Positions 1 to 7,620 are shown, counted from the stretch's first letter. The stretch: 17,534 nt of DNA from DATNIB01 sp035604685 (GCA_035604685.1 DATNIB010000010.1:1-17534); one strand, 5' to 3'. Notes: generated by a model not told the origin, from the sequence alone. Made by a program: numbers and translations.

Positions 1-1
1 C

Positions 2-2677
2 CACGTTCCGTTCTGGGTTGCCCTCGCCCTGGCACTACTCACCGGCCTCGTGTTCGGAGCGGCCGTTGATACGACCATCGTCCGTCGTCTCCGAAAAGCC
101 CCAACAGTTGTCGTCCTCGTGGCAACGATTGGAGTCGCGCAGGTTGCACAGGCGATTGCCGTCGAGATCCCACAACCCAGCAACACAGGTGCTCGCTACC
201 CGTCGGCGTTCAATGGTTCGTGGACGGTGGCCGGAGTGAGTATCCACGGCTCAGACGTTGCGATCCTGGTCTTGGTCCCAATCACGGTCCTCCTTCTCAC
301 CTGGTTCCTCGACCGAACAACGCTCGGCAAGACCGTGCAGGCCTGTGCCAACAATCGGGACCTGGCCCGAGTTTCGGGCATCAACCCGAAGTGGGTGTCA
401 ACGATGGCCTGGTCCATCGCCGCGGGACTGTCGACACTCTCGATCTTGTTGATCGCCGGACAATCGGGCTCGGTGGGGATGGTCGCCAATCTTGGACCCG
501 AGACGCTCTCCCGGGCACTGGCCGCAGCCGTGATCGCCGGCATGGCCTCCTTCCGGCGTGCAGTCATTGCTGCTGTCGTCATCGGCATTGCGCAGAACGT
601 CCTGACGTTCAACTTTCTCGCTGACCCCGGTCTGGCCGACCTGGTGTTGTTCCTGGTGGTCCTCGCCGCATTGGGATTTTACGGGAGGGAGTTGGGTGGC
701 GATGCACAGGTGTTCGCGTTCACTCCAAAAGCTCGCCCGGTTCCCGAGCGCCTCCGGTCCATTTGGTGGATCCGACATATCGACAAGAGCGGGATCTTGC
801 TGCTCGGCCTCATCGGCATCCTTCTGCCCTTGATCGTCACTCGGCCTTCAAGCCAGCAACTCTTTGCGGCAGTCGCCGCCTACGCCATTTGTGCGTCATC
901 GCTGACCGTAGTGACGGGGTGGCTTGGTCAACTTTCACTTGGCCAGATGGCATTCGGCGGGATCGGAGCGCTCTTCGCTGCTCGGTTGGTCTACGAAGGC
1001 GTTCCCTTCTGGGTAACTGTCGCCATCACAACGGTGGCCTCGGCGCTTCTTGCTGCCGTGGTGGGCCTCGGCTCTCTCCGTGTTCGCGGCCTTTACTTGG
1101 CCGTTGTCACCTTTGCGTTCGCACTCGCCGCCCAGCAGTATTTCTATTTCCTGCCAGGGTTGAGCGGGGATTCCACCGACGGCCAGACCGTTCGGTTCGC
1201 CCCTGGCCATCTCTTCTTCTTGTCCTTCTCGGGACAACGCACCTACTACTACGTGGTCCTGGCAATCCTGGCAATCGTGCTCATCGGTCTGAGCAAGTTC
1301 CGATCGAGCGGTATGGGTCGAGCCACGAAGGCCGTGCGCGACAACGAAACTGCGGCGGCTGCCTACACCGTCGTGCCCGCACGGACAAAGGTTCGGGCAT
1401 TCGCGGTTGCGGGTGCGCTCGCCGGATTGGGCGGTGCGTTGCTGAGCGGAGCGTTCGCCAACGTTCCCTTCGCCAACACCGGTGTTGGCGGGGCTGGATT
1501 CTTCCTCGTCAACGGCTCATTGGCACTGGTCGCAATGGTGGTCATCGGAGGGATGGGCTCGGTCACCGGAGCCGTCATTGGCGCAATCTGGGTCGTCGGA
1601 ATCCCTGCTATCGCCCCAAACAATCAAGTGCTGGACCTTCTCGCCTCGAGTCTTGGACTCCTCGTGATCCTCCTCTACTTCCCTCGGGGGCTCAATCAAA
1701 TCTTCTATGGCGTTCGCGATGCAATCGTGGATTGGGCCGATCGCAGGCTCGGCGATCAGACAGCGCGCGCGGCTGCGCCGTATCCGGCTGCCGTGCGCAG
1801 AGCCCGATCAACAGAACCAGTTCCCCTTGAGCCAGCACTGGTCGTCTCCAACCTAAGTGTGAAGTTCGGCGGCAACGTGGCGGTCGACGATGCAACGTTG
1901 ACGGTCGACCACGGCGAGCTCGTAGGGCTCATTGGGAACAACGGTGCCGGAAAGTCCACGCTGATGAACGCCGTCGGCGGCTTCGTGTCCAGCAAGGGCT
2001 CGGTACGTCTTCTGGGTGATGAAGTGGGGGACATGGCGCCAGCGCGTCGAGCGCTACTCGGACTCGGACGGACCTTCCAAACTGCGACGCTGTTCCCCGA
2101 ACTCACCGTCAACGAAACACTGCTGGTCGCGCTCGAAGCGAAGGGCAGAACAGGTCTGATTTCGACGGCGCTCGGACTGCCACACATGAGACGCCATAGC
2201 CGTACTGCATTGGCCGAGGTGGGCGAAATCATCGACTTTCTGGGCCTCACCCCCTACCGCGATCTCTTCGTGAGCGATCTCTCTACGGGGACACGGCGGA
2301 TCGTCGAACTCGCCGGGCTTCTGGCTCTGAACGCGAGGGTCCTGTGCCTCGATGAACCCACCGCGGGACTGGCCCAGCGGGAGACCGAGGCATTCGGTCC
2401 CCTCATCACCGCGGTGCAGCGGGAGCTCGAAGCCGCGGTGCTGCTGATCGAGCACGACATGCCCCTCGTCATGAGCGTCAGCGCGCGTGTCTACTGCCTC
2501 GAGACGGGAACGGTCATCGCCGAGGGGCCGCCGAGCGAGATCCAGCACGACCGGCGGGTCATCGCCAGCTATCTCGGCACGGACGAGCGAGCGATCGCAC
2601 GGAGCGGCCGGACGAACGTCGAGGGGTCACCTTCGGTGCCCGCGGTCGGTTCAGCCATGCCACCCTCCGTCGGCTGA
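2..2677 (+). CDS. Fused branched-chain amino acid-type ABC transporter, LivH-LivM-LivG (5' partial)
   Basis: The reading frame is open to the left edge (first full codon at base 2), so the true start lies outside the window. Three modules are seen in one chain. The C-terminal part of a LivH-type permease lies at about nt 2-700, including the TTLGKTVQACANNRD loop. A complete LivM-type permease lies at about nt 780-1700, including TKAVRDNETAAAAY. A LivG-type ATPase lies at about nt 1840-2590. The ATPase has Walker A GNNGAGKST (1934-1960), Q-loop RTFQ, a signature LSTGTRR (2279-2299) instead of LSGGQ, Walker B VLCLDEP (2339-2362) and the H-loop His (2453), so it should be active. The family imports branched-chain amino acids, amides or related small solutes with a periplasmic-type binding protein and usually a LivF ATPase; neither is downstream here. 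A Pro/Ser-rich tail of about 30 residues follows the ATPase. The substrate cannot be told. GC is lower than in the rest of the window. Confidence 0.93.
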   Translation, partial: HVPFWVALALALLTGLVFGAAVDTTIVRRLRKAPTVVVLVATIGVAQVAQAIAVEIPQPSNTGARYPSAFNGSWTVAGVSIHGSDVAILVLVPITVLLLTWFLDRTTLGKTVQACANNRDLARVSGINPKWVSTMAWSIAAGLSTLSILLIAGQSGSVGMVANLGPETLSRALAAAVIAGMASFRRAVIAAVVIGIAQNVLTFNFLADPGLADLVLFLVVLAALGFYGRELGGDAQVFAFTPKARPVPERLRSIWWIRHIDKSGILLLGLIGILLPLIVTRPSSQQLFAAVAAYAICASSLTVVTGWLGQLSLGQMAFGGIGALFAARLVYEGVPFWVTVAITTVASALLAAVVGLGSLRVRGLYLAVVTFAFALAAQQYFYFLPGLSGDSTDGQTVRFAPGHLFFLSFSGQRTYYYVVLAILAIVLIGLSKFRSSGMGRATKAVRDNETAAAAYTVVPARTKVRAFAVAGALAGLGGALLSGAFANVPFANTGVGGAGFFLVNGSLALVAMVVIGGMGSVTGAVIGAIWVVGIPAIAPNNQVLDLLASSLGLLVILLYFPRGLNQIFYGVRDAIVDWADRRLGDQTARAAAPYPAAVRRARSTEPVPLEPALVVSNLSVKFGGNVAVDDATLTVDHGELVGLIGNNGAGKSTLMNAVGGFVSSKGSVRLLGDEVGDMAPARRALLGLGRTFQTATLFPELTVNETLLVALEAKGRTGLISTALGLPHMRRHSRTALAEVGEIIDFLGLTPYRDLFVSDLSTGTRRIVELAGLLALNARVLCLDEPTAGLAQRETEAFGPLITAVQRELEAAVLLIEHDMPLVMSVSARVYCLETGTVIAEGPPSEIQHDRRVIASYLGTDERAIARSGRTNVEGSPSVPAVGSAMPPSVG

Positions 2678-2741
2678 AGGCGTTTCACGCTCCGGATTCG
2701 CGACCCGGTCTTGCGCGCCGGCAGGTGACTGGGGGGAGAGT

Positions 2742-2767
2742 CTCGGGCCTGGTCGGCTCAGCCCGAG
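2742..2767. terminator. Inverted repeat, possible bidirectional terminator
   Basis: CTCGGGC (2742-2748) and GCCCGAG (2761-2767) form a perfect 7-bp stem with a 12-nt loop. It lies between the stop of the transporter (2677) and the convergent small minus-strand gene, whose stop codon (2758-2760) falls in the loop. There is no clear T-run, so termination is an inference. Confidence 0.4.
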
Positions 2768-2889
2768 GAGCGCGCACCCATGTGCCAGCCCTGGCAATAG
2801 GGGCACTCGTATACCGTAAGCCGGGTCGTCGATTCGGCGGCGCGTTCATCGGCGGCGCTGAGCGCCTCAGCGCGCGTCGCGTACCGCAC
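2758..2889 (-). CDS. Small zinc-finger-like protein, unnamed
   Basis: A short minus-strand frame ends in VYECPYCQGWHMG. This is the Cys-x2-Cys...Trp-His pattern of tiny proteins whose usual layout is a basic R-Y-A-T/S-x-x-E-A helix (here RYATRAEALSAADERAAE) followed by a CPxCxGWH knuckle that could bind one metal. Their function is unknown to me. The start is unsure. GTG at 2889 gives 43 residues and keeps the whole conserved core. The frame stays open upstream to an ATG at 3153, but that part is Arg-rich, looks non-coding and would overlap the next gene. The gene converges on the transporter gene. Confidence 0.55.
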   Translation of the reverse strand: MRYATRAEALSAADERAAESTTRLTVYECPYCQGWHMGARSSG

Positions 2890-3083
2890 TTTTGGCTGGC
2901 CGTCCCTTCTCCAATGCGAGGAATCGAGCGCGAGCTCGCGGTGAACGGGGCGTCGTCTGGGCACCCACCCAGTCTGCCCCGATCGGGAACACCGCCTCCG
3001 GGCGGTCCATGCGGAACGACACTGGTGCGGTCGGGCACTTTCGCCCCTCCAGATTGGCGAGCCAGGTCGTCGGCGGTGCCCAC

Positions 3084-3089
3084 TACGCT
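3084..3089 (+). promoter_or_regulatory. Possible -10 element of the neocarzinostatin-like gene
   Basis: TACGCT fits the TANNNT pattern seen before several genes in this window. A transcript starting about 7 nt downstream would have a leader of roughly 18 nt before the ATG at 3114. The rest of 2890-3113 shows no gene or repeat that I can support. Confidence 0.35.
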
Positions 3090-3113
3090 CGAGTGAACGA
3101 ATTGGGGTCGCCC

Positions 3114-4013
3114 ATGAGGCGTCACTCTGCGGTGGGGTTCGGGGCAGTCGCACTGGCGGCGTTCGTGACTCTGGCCGCGCCCGGTGTCGGGACCGCCGTC
3201 GGCGCCGCGATTGGTTCGGCGACGCCGGCCGTCAACTTGCGCGATGGTCAGACGATTTCGTTGACCGGCACCGGGTTCGATCCGGCAGCCCAGGTGGGCA
3301 TGACGGAGTGCGTCAGCGGGGCGGTTGGGATCGCCCAATGCGATCTCGCGGGGATCCGGTTCGCCAACACCGACGAATCGGGTTCGTTCGCCACCGATTT
3401 CAGGGTCACTCGGGTGATCGACGTGGCGGGCACCCTCACCGACTGTGCGGCGCCGGATGCGTGTGTCGTCGGGATCGAGGAGACCAACAATCAAGCGGTG
3501 ACGGCCACGGTCTCGATCTCGTTCGAGAATCTGCCGATCGTGCCACCCGCGGTAACCGTCGACCCGGCCGCCGATCTGGCGACGGGGCAGGCGGTCGAGG
3601 TGATCGGGGCAGGCTTCACTCCCTCGGCGACCGTGGTGCTGGTCGAGTGCCCGGCCAATTCCGCTCTGATCAGCGACTGCGACCTCTTCACCGGCCTGTT
3701 CGTCAAGGCGGACGGCGGCGGCACCGTGGACACCGAGTACCCGGTGGTCGAGGTCATCTCGGTCAACGGGTCGAGTCTCGATTGCGCCACCGCGCCCACC
3801 TGCGTCCTCAGCGTCGGCAATGTTGACGACTTCGCGCAGCGAAGCGTTGTCCCGATCTCGTTTGGGACTCCGCCGACCCTGAGCGCCGGGACCACGTTCA
3901 GCCCGACGACCAATCTCCGGGATTGCCGATTCGGGGTCGCGCCCCAGTGCCCCCCGTTGTCCGAGCAACTGGCGTTGCCGGGGACCTTCAGGGCTCCGGG
4001 CACGCGTCGGTGA
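3114..4013 (+). CDS. Secreted protein with two tandem neocarzinostatin-like domains
   Basis: 299 residues. The ATG at 3114 gives a classic signal peptide: MRRHS, then a hydrophobic core AVALAAFVTLAAP, with probable cleavage near residue 30. GTG at 3093 is a possible but less likely start. Two repeats of about 100 residues follow, each with the pattern LxxGQ-x-hydrophobic-x-G-x-GF, then a Cys pair 10 residues apart (TEC...QC; VEC...DC), a Gly-rich turn, a second Cys pair 6 residues apart (DC...AC; DC...TC) and a closing ISF strand. This matches the fold and disulfide layout of neocarzinostatin/macromomycin apoproteins, which have pairs spaced 10 and 5. A third repeat starts (SPTTNLRD) but breaks off into an unrelated tail of about 30 residues with two Cys. 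No enediyne genes are near, so ligand binding is only a possibility. It may simply be an exported immunoglobulin-like wall or adhesion protein. Confidence 0.8.
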   Translation: MRRHSAVGFGAVALAAFVTLAAPGVGTAVGAAIGSATPAVNLRDGQTISLTGTGFDPAAQVGMTECVSGAVGIAQCDLAGIRFANTDESGSFATDFRVTRVIDVAGTLTDCAAPDACVVGIEETNNQAVTATVSISFENLPIVPPAVTVDPAADLATGQAVEVIGAGFTPSATVVLVECPANSALISDCDLFTGLFVKADGGGTVDTEYPVVEVISVNGSSLDCATAPTCVLSVGNVDDFAQRSVVPISFGTPPTLSAGTTFSPTTNLRDCRFGVAPQCPPLSEQLALPGTFRAPGTRR

Positions 4014-4040
4014 GGTGGGCCGGGCAGCGGGTAATCGAAT

Positions 4041-4075
4041 CCGGCCGGGGGCCTCGAGCCGAGGCCTGCCGGTTT
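4041..4075 (+). terminator. Terminator hairpin after the neocarzinostatin-like gene
   Basis: GGCCTCG (4050-4056) pairs perfectly with CGAGGCC (4060-4066) around a 3-nt loop. An outer CCGGC/GCCGG stem (4041-4045 with 4068-4072) extends it, and TTT follows. It lies 28 nt beyond the stop codon, before the next gene, and is a good intrinsic-terminator candidate. Confidence 0.6.
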
Positions 4076-4111
4076 CGTCGCCCGGCGGCCCGTCGGCCAT
4101 GATCAGAGCCC

Positions 4112-5053
4112 GTGAAGCCGTCGCGACCGTTCCGCTTCAGCCTCCAGGTGCCCCACTCCGTCTCGCGGGGTGAGTGGGTCGAGCTGGCGCGGCGGGCGGA
4201 GGACACCGGGTTCGACCTTCTCGTGACAGCCGACCACCTGGGCGGGCCCGCGCCACTGGTCGCGCTGGCCGTCGCGGCGGAGGCGACGGAGCGGCTCCGG
4301 CTGGGCACCATGGTGCTGAACAACGACTTCTACCACCCGTCCCTCCTCGCCCGGGACGCCGCCACGCTCGACCTCCTATCCGACGGCCGCCTGGAGCTGG
4401 GCCTCGGCGCCGGCCACGCATGGCCCGAATACGAGCGGGCCGGTCTCGTGTTCGACCCGCCCGTCCGGCGGGTCGACCGCCTGGAGGAGGCGGTCGCGAT
4501 CCTGCGGCGGCTGTTGGATGGGGAGACCGTCACCCACCACGGCGCCCACTACGACCTGCGCGAGGAAGCGGTGGCCCCCCGCCCGGTCCAGGCGCGGGTC
4601 CCGCTCCTCGTGGGCGGCGGCGGCGACCGGGTGCTGGGCGTCGGCGCCCGCCTGGCCGACGCCATCGGGTTCACCGGGCTCGGCCGCACCCTGGAGGACG
4701 GCCAGCATCACGAGCCCGCCGGGTTCTCACCCGCCCGGGTCGCCGAGCAGGTCGCCCACGCCGAGCGCCAGGCCGGCGAGCGGTGGCCATCCATCGAGCT
4801 GCAGGTGCTGGTCCAGGCGGTCGTGGTCACGAACGACCCCGTCCGGGCGGCCGAGGACCTCATCGCGACGCATCTCCGAACGATGAGCGTCGACGACGTG
4901 CTCGCCACCCCCTACCTCATGGTGGGCTCCGAATGGGAGCTCATCGACCGCCTGGTCGACCGGCGCGAGCGGTGGGGCTTCACCCACTACACGGTGCGCG
5001 CCGACGCCCTCGGCCAGATCGAGGGCGTGATCGCCGCGCTCGCCCGGCGCTGA
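4112..5053 (+). CDS. LLM-class F420-dependent oxidoreductase (MSMEG_2516-like)
   Basis: 313 residues with the TIM-barrel layout of luciferase-like monooxygenases. An N-terminal FRFSLQ strand is followed by the RRAEDTGFDLLVTADHL helix/strand, then TERLRLGTMVLNND, ATLDLLSDGRLELGLGAGH, and a later PLLVGGGGDRVLGVGARLAD segment. Short LLM proteins of this shape in actinobacteria usually use coenzyme F420 for hydride transfer. The closest named group I recall is the MSMEG_2516 family, but the cofactor cannot be proved from sequence. The substrate is unknown. The start is GTG at 4112. A CATGAT at 4098-4103, 8 nt upstream, hints at a leaderless start; there is no Shine-Dalgarno sequence. It follows a terminator, so it has its own promoter. 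The membrane-protein gene lies just downstream and may be cotranscribed. Confidence 0.85.
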   Translation: MKPSRPFRFSLQVPHSVSRGEWVELARRAEDTGFDLLVTADHLGGPAPLVALAVAAEATERLRLGTMVLNNDFYHPSLLARDAATLDLLSDGRLELGLGAGHAWPEYERAGLVFDPPVRRVDRLEEAVAILRRLLDGETVTHHGAHYDLREEAVAPRPVQARVPLLVGGGGDRVLGVGARLADAIGFTGLGRTLEDGQHHEPAGFSPARVAEQVAHAERQAGERWPSIELQVLVQAVVVTNDPVRAAEDLIATHLRTMSVDDVLATPYLMVGSEWELIDRLVDRRERWGFTHYTVRADALGQIEGVIAALARR

Positions 5054-5097
5054 CGTCCATGCACCGGGCCTCCCGCTCCCGCCGCCGCGGCGTTCCC

Positions 5098-5868
5098 ATG
5101 ACGCCGCCTCCGGGGCTGCACAGCAAGGTCCCCAAGATCACCGCCTACTTCTGGGTGGCCAAGGTGCTGTCGACCGCCATGGGGGAGGCGACGTCGGACT
5201 TCCTGGTGCACCGGCTGGGGGCGACGGTGGCGGTCCCGATCGGGGCCCTCGCCCTGCTCATCGCCCTGGTCGTCCAGATCGCGGCGCGTCGCTACGTGGT
5301 CGGGCTGTACTGGCTGGCCGTCGCCATGGTCGGCGTCGTCGGCACCATGGCCGCCGACGTTCTGCACGTCGGGGCGCACGTGCCCTATGCCGTCTCCGCA
5401 CCGCTGTTCGCGGTGTCGTTGGCGGTGATCTTCGTCCTCTGGCAGCACACGGAGAAGACCCTGTCCATCCACAGCGTGTTCACCCTGCGCCGGGAGCTGT
5501 TCTATTGGGCGACGGTGATGGCCACCTTCGCGTTGGGGACGGCGACCGGCGACCTCACCGCGACCACGCTGCACGTCGGCTTCCTTGGTTCGGGCTTCCT
5601 GTTCCTGGCCGTGTTCGTGGTCCCGGGCGTCGCCTACCGGTGGTTCTCCATGAACGCGATCCTGGCGTTCTGGTTCGCCTACGTCGTCGCCCGGCCGCTC
5701 GGGGCCTCGTTCGCCGACTGGATGGGAAAGCCGAAGACCAACGGGGCGTTGGCGCTCAACCTGGGGTGGGTGAGCCTGGGGTGGACGGTCGCGCTGGCGA
5801 TCGTCGTCCTGTGGCTCATGGTCTCGGGGAAGGACGTCCCCGACGACCAGCTGGCGCCCGCGTCCTAG
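5098..5868 (+). CDS. COG4705-type integral membrane protein
   Basis: 256 residues from ATG 5098 (MTPPPGLHSKVPKITAYFW). An in-frame ATG at 5059 would add 13 Arg-rich residues and is also possible. Seven or eight hydrophobic segments are visible. The opening KVPKITAYFWVAKVLSTAMGE is the hallmark of COG4705 membrane-anchored proteins, and a related motif (RELFYWATVMATFALGTATGD) occurs in the second half, which suggests an internal duplication with acidic residues (GEATSDF, GTATGDL) inside the membrane. The function of the family is not established. It starts 44 nt after the LLM gene. Its TAG stop (5866-5868) overlaps the stop of the convergent hydrolase, leaving no room for a terminator. Confidence 0.82.
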   Translation: MTPPPGLHSKVPKITAYFWVAKVLSTAMGEATSDFLVHRLGATVAVPIGALALLIALVVQIAARRYVVGLYWLAVAMVGVVGTMAADVLHVGAHVPYAVSAPLFAVSLAVIFVLWQHTEKTLSIHSVFTLRRELFYWATVMATFALGTATGDLTATTLHVGFLGSGFLFLAVFVVPGVAYRWFSMNAILAFWFAYVVARPLGASFADWMGKPKTNGALALNLGWVSLGWTVALAIVVLWLMVSGKDVPDDQLAPAS

Positions 5869-6659
5869 ACGGGCGCGCTGATGCCGGCCAGGAACTGCGC
5901 GACCACCTCGTTGTAGGCCGCGGCCGTCTGGTAGTAGACGTTGTGCGGCGCCCCGGGGATCAGGGCGAAGCGGCTCCCGGCGACGCGCTGGTGCAGCTCT
6001 CCCGCCGCCTCGGCCAGCCAGTCGTGCTCGCCCACGATGATCTGCATGGGGGAGCGTATCCCGCCGACGACCTCCGCCAGCTCGCCGCGCCCGGGGTTCT
6101 CCGCGGTGGGCCGGCGCGGTCGGCGGGTGGCCTCGATCCGGGTGGCGGTCGAGCGGAGCCGGATGTAGCGGTCGTAGAGGTCGGGGTGGGTGGTCGGGAA
6201 GTCCGGGGTGAAGCCGCCCTGGGCCGGCAGGAAGAGTGCGTCCTCGCTGGCGGGCTCGGCCTCCGGACGGCGTGGCGGCGTCCCGCCGTCGGCCGGCAGC
6301 ACGCCCATGCCCGACGGGATGAGGGCGCGGGCCCGGTCGGGGTTCCGGGTGGCCCACCGGAGCAGGGTCAGGGCGCCCATCGAGTTCCCGGCGATCACCG
6401 GTCGCTCGATGCCGAGGGCCCGCAGGAACCCCTCCAGCTCGTCGGCGCGGTCGGGTTCTCCTCCGTCGACCGGTGAGTTCGACGAGTGCCCGTGGTTCAC
6501 GCTGTCGTAGGCCATGACCCGGTAGTGGTCCGCGAAGGCGTCGAACTGCTGGTGCCACGCCTCGGCACAGGAACCGGCGCCGTGGAGGAAGAGCATCGGC
6601 GGTCCGTCGCCCCGTTCGATGTAGTGCACGTCGGTGCCGAGTATCTCCACGAACGCCAT
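5865..6659 (-). CDS. Alpha/beta hydrolase
   Basis: 264 residues. The chain shows the oxyanion-hole motif HGAG (26-29), the nucleophile elbow GNSMG with Ser93, an acid at Asp213 (GEHDW) and the catalytic His239 (GAPHN), a complete triad for an esterase, lactonase or C-C hydrolase. A cap region at about 120-195 is Pro/Arg-rich. The start is ATG 6659, preceded by GGAGG (6666-6670) 6 nt upstream; an upstream in-frame extension to 6716 lacks family similarity. It is convergent with the membrane protein and shares the CTAG at its stop. The DUF899 gene lies upstream on the same strand, 84 nt away. The substrate cannot be inferred. Confidence 0.88.
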   Translation of the reverse strand: MAFVEILGTDVHYIERGDGPPMLFLHGAGSCAEAWHQQFDAFADHYRVMAYDSVNHGHSSNSPVDGGEPDRADELEGFLRALGIERPVIAGNSMGALTLLRWATRNPDRARALIPSGMGVLPADGGTPPRRPEAEPASEDALFLPAQGGFTPDFPTTHPDLYDRYIRLRSTATRIEATRRPRRPTAENPGRGELAEVVGGIRSPMQIIVGEHDWLAEAAGELHQRVAGSRFALIPGAPHNVYYQTAAAYNEVVAQFLAGISAPV

Positions 6660-6673
6660 CGCCCGCCTCCTGT

Positions 6674-6693
6674 CAGTGCCCCGCGTCACTGTA
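6674..6693 (-). promoter_or_regulatory. Hydrolase promoter with inverted repeat
   Basis: Read on the minus strand, TACAGT (6693-6688) fits the TANNNT -10 pattern and lies about 28 nt before the ATG. An inverted repeat, CAGTG (6674-6678) and CACTG (6687-6691) with an 8-nt spacer, overlaps this -10 and the expected start of transcription, so a repressor could act here. Confidence 0.35.
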
Positions 6694-6743
6694 CGGCCGT
6701 TCCCGGGGCGCCGCACCGGCCTTCGGTGGCGACGCCGGGCGCC

Positions 6744-7442
6744 TCAGCGGGCGAGCAGGTGCTCCCCGTAATCGAGCGACGCGTACCAGTCCCCCCGGCC
6801 CTGCGGCGTCAGGTCGAGCAGGTGCCAGAGCGGGCAGAGCAGGTCGATCCCGCGCTGGTCGAGGTCGGCCGACATCCTCGGGTGGGTCGAGTACCAGTGC
6901 CGCGGCGACCCGTCGGCGCCGAGGATGAACACCGAGACCGTGGAATCCTGGTTGCCCTCCTCGTCCTCGCTCCCCAAGTCGAGCTTGAAGGTGCTCTCGC
7001 CGCAGGAGAGCAGGCGGAGCCGGTCCCAGCCGCGGGATCGGGCGTGCGCACGGAGCGGGGCCAGGTCGGCCGCCGCCGCGATGGCGAAGTCGACGTTCTC
7101 TGCGAGGTGGTGGGCGACGCCGTCGAACCCGTCGACCCACAGCGTGCACATGGGGCACGGCGTGGTCTGGGCCTTGCCGTACATGAGGTGGTAGATGACG
7201 AGCGGCCGCTCGGGCGAGCTGAACAGCTCGCTCAGCTTCACCGATCCGGTCGGCGCGTCACCGTCTCCCAGTCGGCGCGGGCCCTCGGTGAAGACGTAGT
7301 CCTCGACCACGGTGTCGGCGGGCAGACGCCGGCGCAGGACGGCCACCTGCTCGCGGTGGCGCATCAGCGCGATCTCGGCCTGCTGCAGCTCCTTGCGGCG
7401 CGAGCGGTACTGGGACGTCTCTTGCAAGCGGCTCTCGAACAC
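6744..7442 (-). CDS. DUF899 family thioredoxin-fold protein
   Basis: 232 residues from GTG 7442. AAAGGG stands 6 nt upstream of this codon, which is why I chose it; TTG at 7472 is an alternative that adds 10 residues. The chain begins with a basic helical region (RRKELQQAEIALMRHREQVAVLRRRLP), followed by VVEDYVF, a strand LVIYHLMYG, then the CPMC motif (96-99) and TLWVDGFDGV, typical of DUF899. The family has a thioredoxin-like fold; a thiol-redox role is plausible for the CPMC pair but unproven. The C-terminal part (HWYSTHPRMS, LLCPLWHLLDLTP) also fits family members. It is divergent from the SDR gene and has a 15-bp palindrome just upstream. Confidence 0.85.
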   Translation of the reverse strand: MFESRLQETSQYRSRRKELQQAEIALMRHREQVAVLRRRLPADTVVEDYVFTEGPRRLGDGDAPTGSVKLSELFSSPERPLVIYHLMYGKAQTTPCPMCTLWVDGFDGVAHHLAENVDFAIAAAADLAPLRAHARSRGWDRLRLLSCGESTFKLDLGSEDEEGNQDSTVSVFILGADGSPRHWYSTHPRMSADLDQRGIDLLCPLWHLLDLTPQGRGDWYASLDYGEHLLAR

Positions 7443-7458
7443 GGCCCACCCTTTCGTG

Positions 7459-7473
7459 GTTGGCGTCGCCAAC
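7459..7473. promoter_or_regulatory. Perfect palindrome upstream of the DUF899 gene
   Basis: GTTGGCGTCGCCAAC is a 7-1-7 perfect inverted repeat centred at 7466. It lies 16 nt before the GTG start of the DUF899 gene in the divergent spacer, where a dimeric repressor could bind. It overlaps the alternative TTG start. Confidence 0.4.
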
Positions 7474-7577
7474 GCGGCTGTGCACCGGTGACCGGCGCCG
7501 GGCGACCCCGGCGCCGCCGTCAATGGTTCCCCGGGGAGAATGCCACAGAGCACGACCACTACCCACCGAGGTCGGCG

Positions 7578-7592
7578 CCCAACCTTGTTAGG
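7578..7592 (+). promoter_or_regulatory. Candidate TetR-type operator of the SDR/kinase pair
   Basis: CCCAACCTTGTTAGG is a near-palindrome (half-sites CCCAAC and GTTAGG around CTT). It overlaps the likely -10 TAGGGT at 7589-7594. The opposite strand of 14329-14343 carries the same motif with 13 of 15 identical bases, next to the TetR gene. Confidence 0.5.
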
Positions 7593-7620
7593 GTGCGGGC
7601 GAAAACCAAGGGGGCACGGC

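Noticed and set aside
3970..3990. LPGTF near the C-terminus of the neocarzinostatin-like protein as a sortase signal
   Set aside because: It does not fit LPxTG, and no hydrophobic segment with a basic tail follows.
3114..4013. Enediyne antibiotic cluster suggested by the neocarzinostatin-like domains
   Set aside because: No polyketide synthase, transporter or tailoring gene of such a cluster is in the window; the fold also occurs in other secreted proteins.
2685..4100. Long minus-strand open frame of 471 codons opposite the neocarzinostatin-like gene
   Set aside because: The translation is Arg/Gly/Asp-rich without family features. It is an antisense shadow typical of high-GC DNA, and the plus-strand gene has a signal peptide and repeated domains.
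4174..5097. Upstream extension of the membrane-protein frame across the LLM gene
   Set aside because: This part is Arg/Pro/Gly-rich and overlaps a clear LLM-family gene in another frame. The conserved membrane protein begins at KVPKITAYFW.
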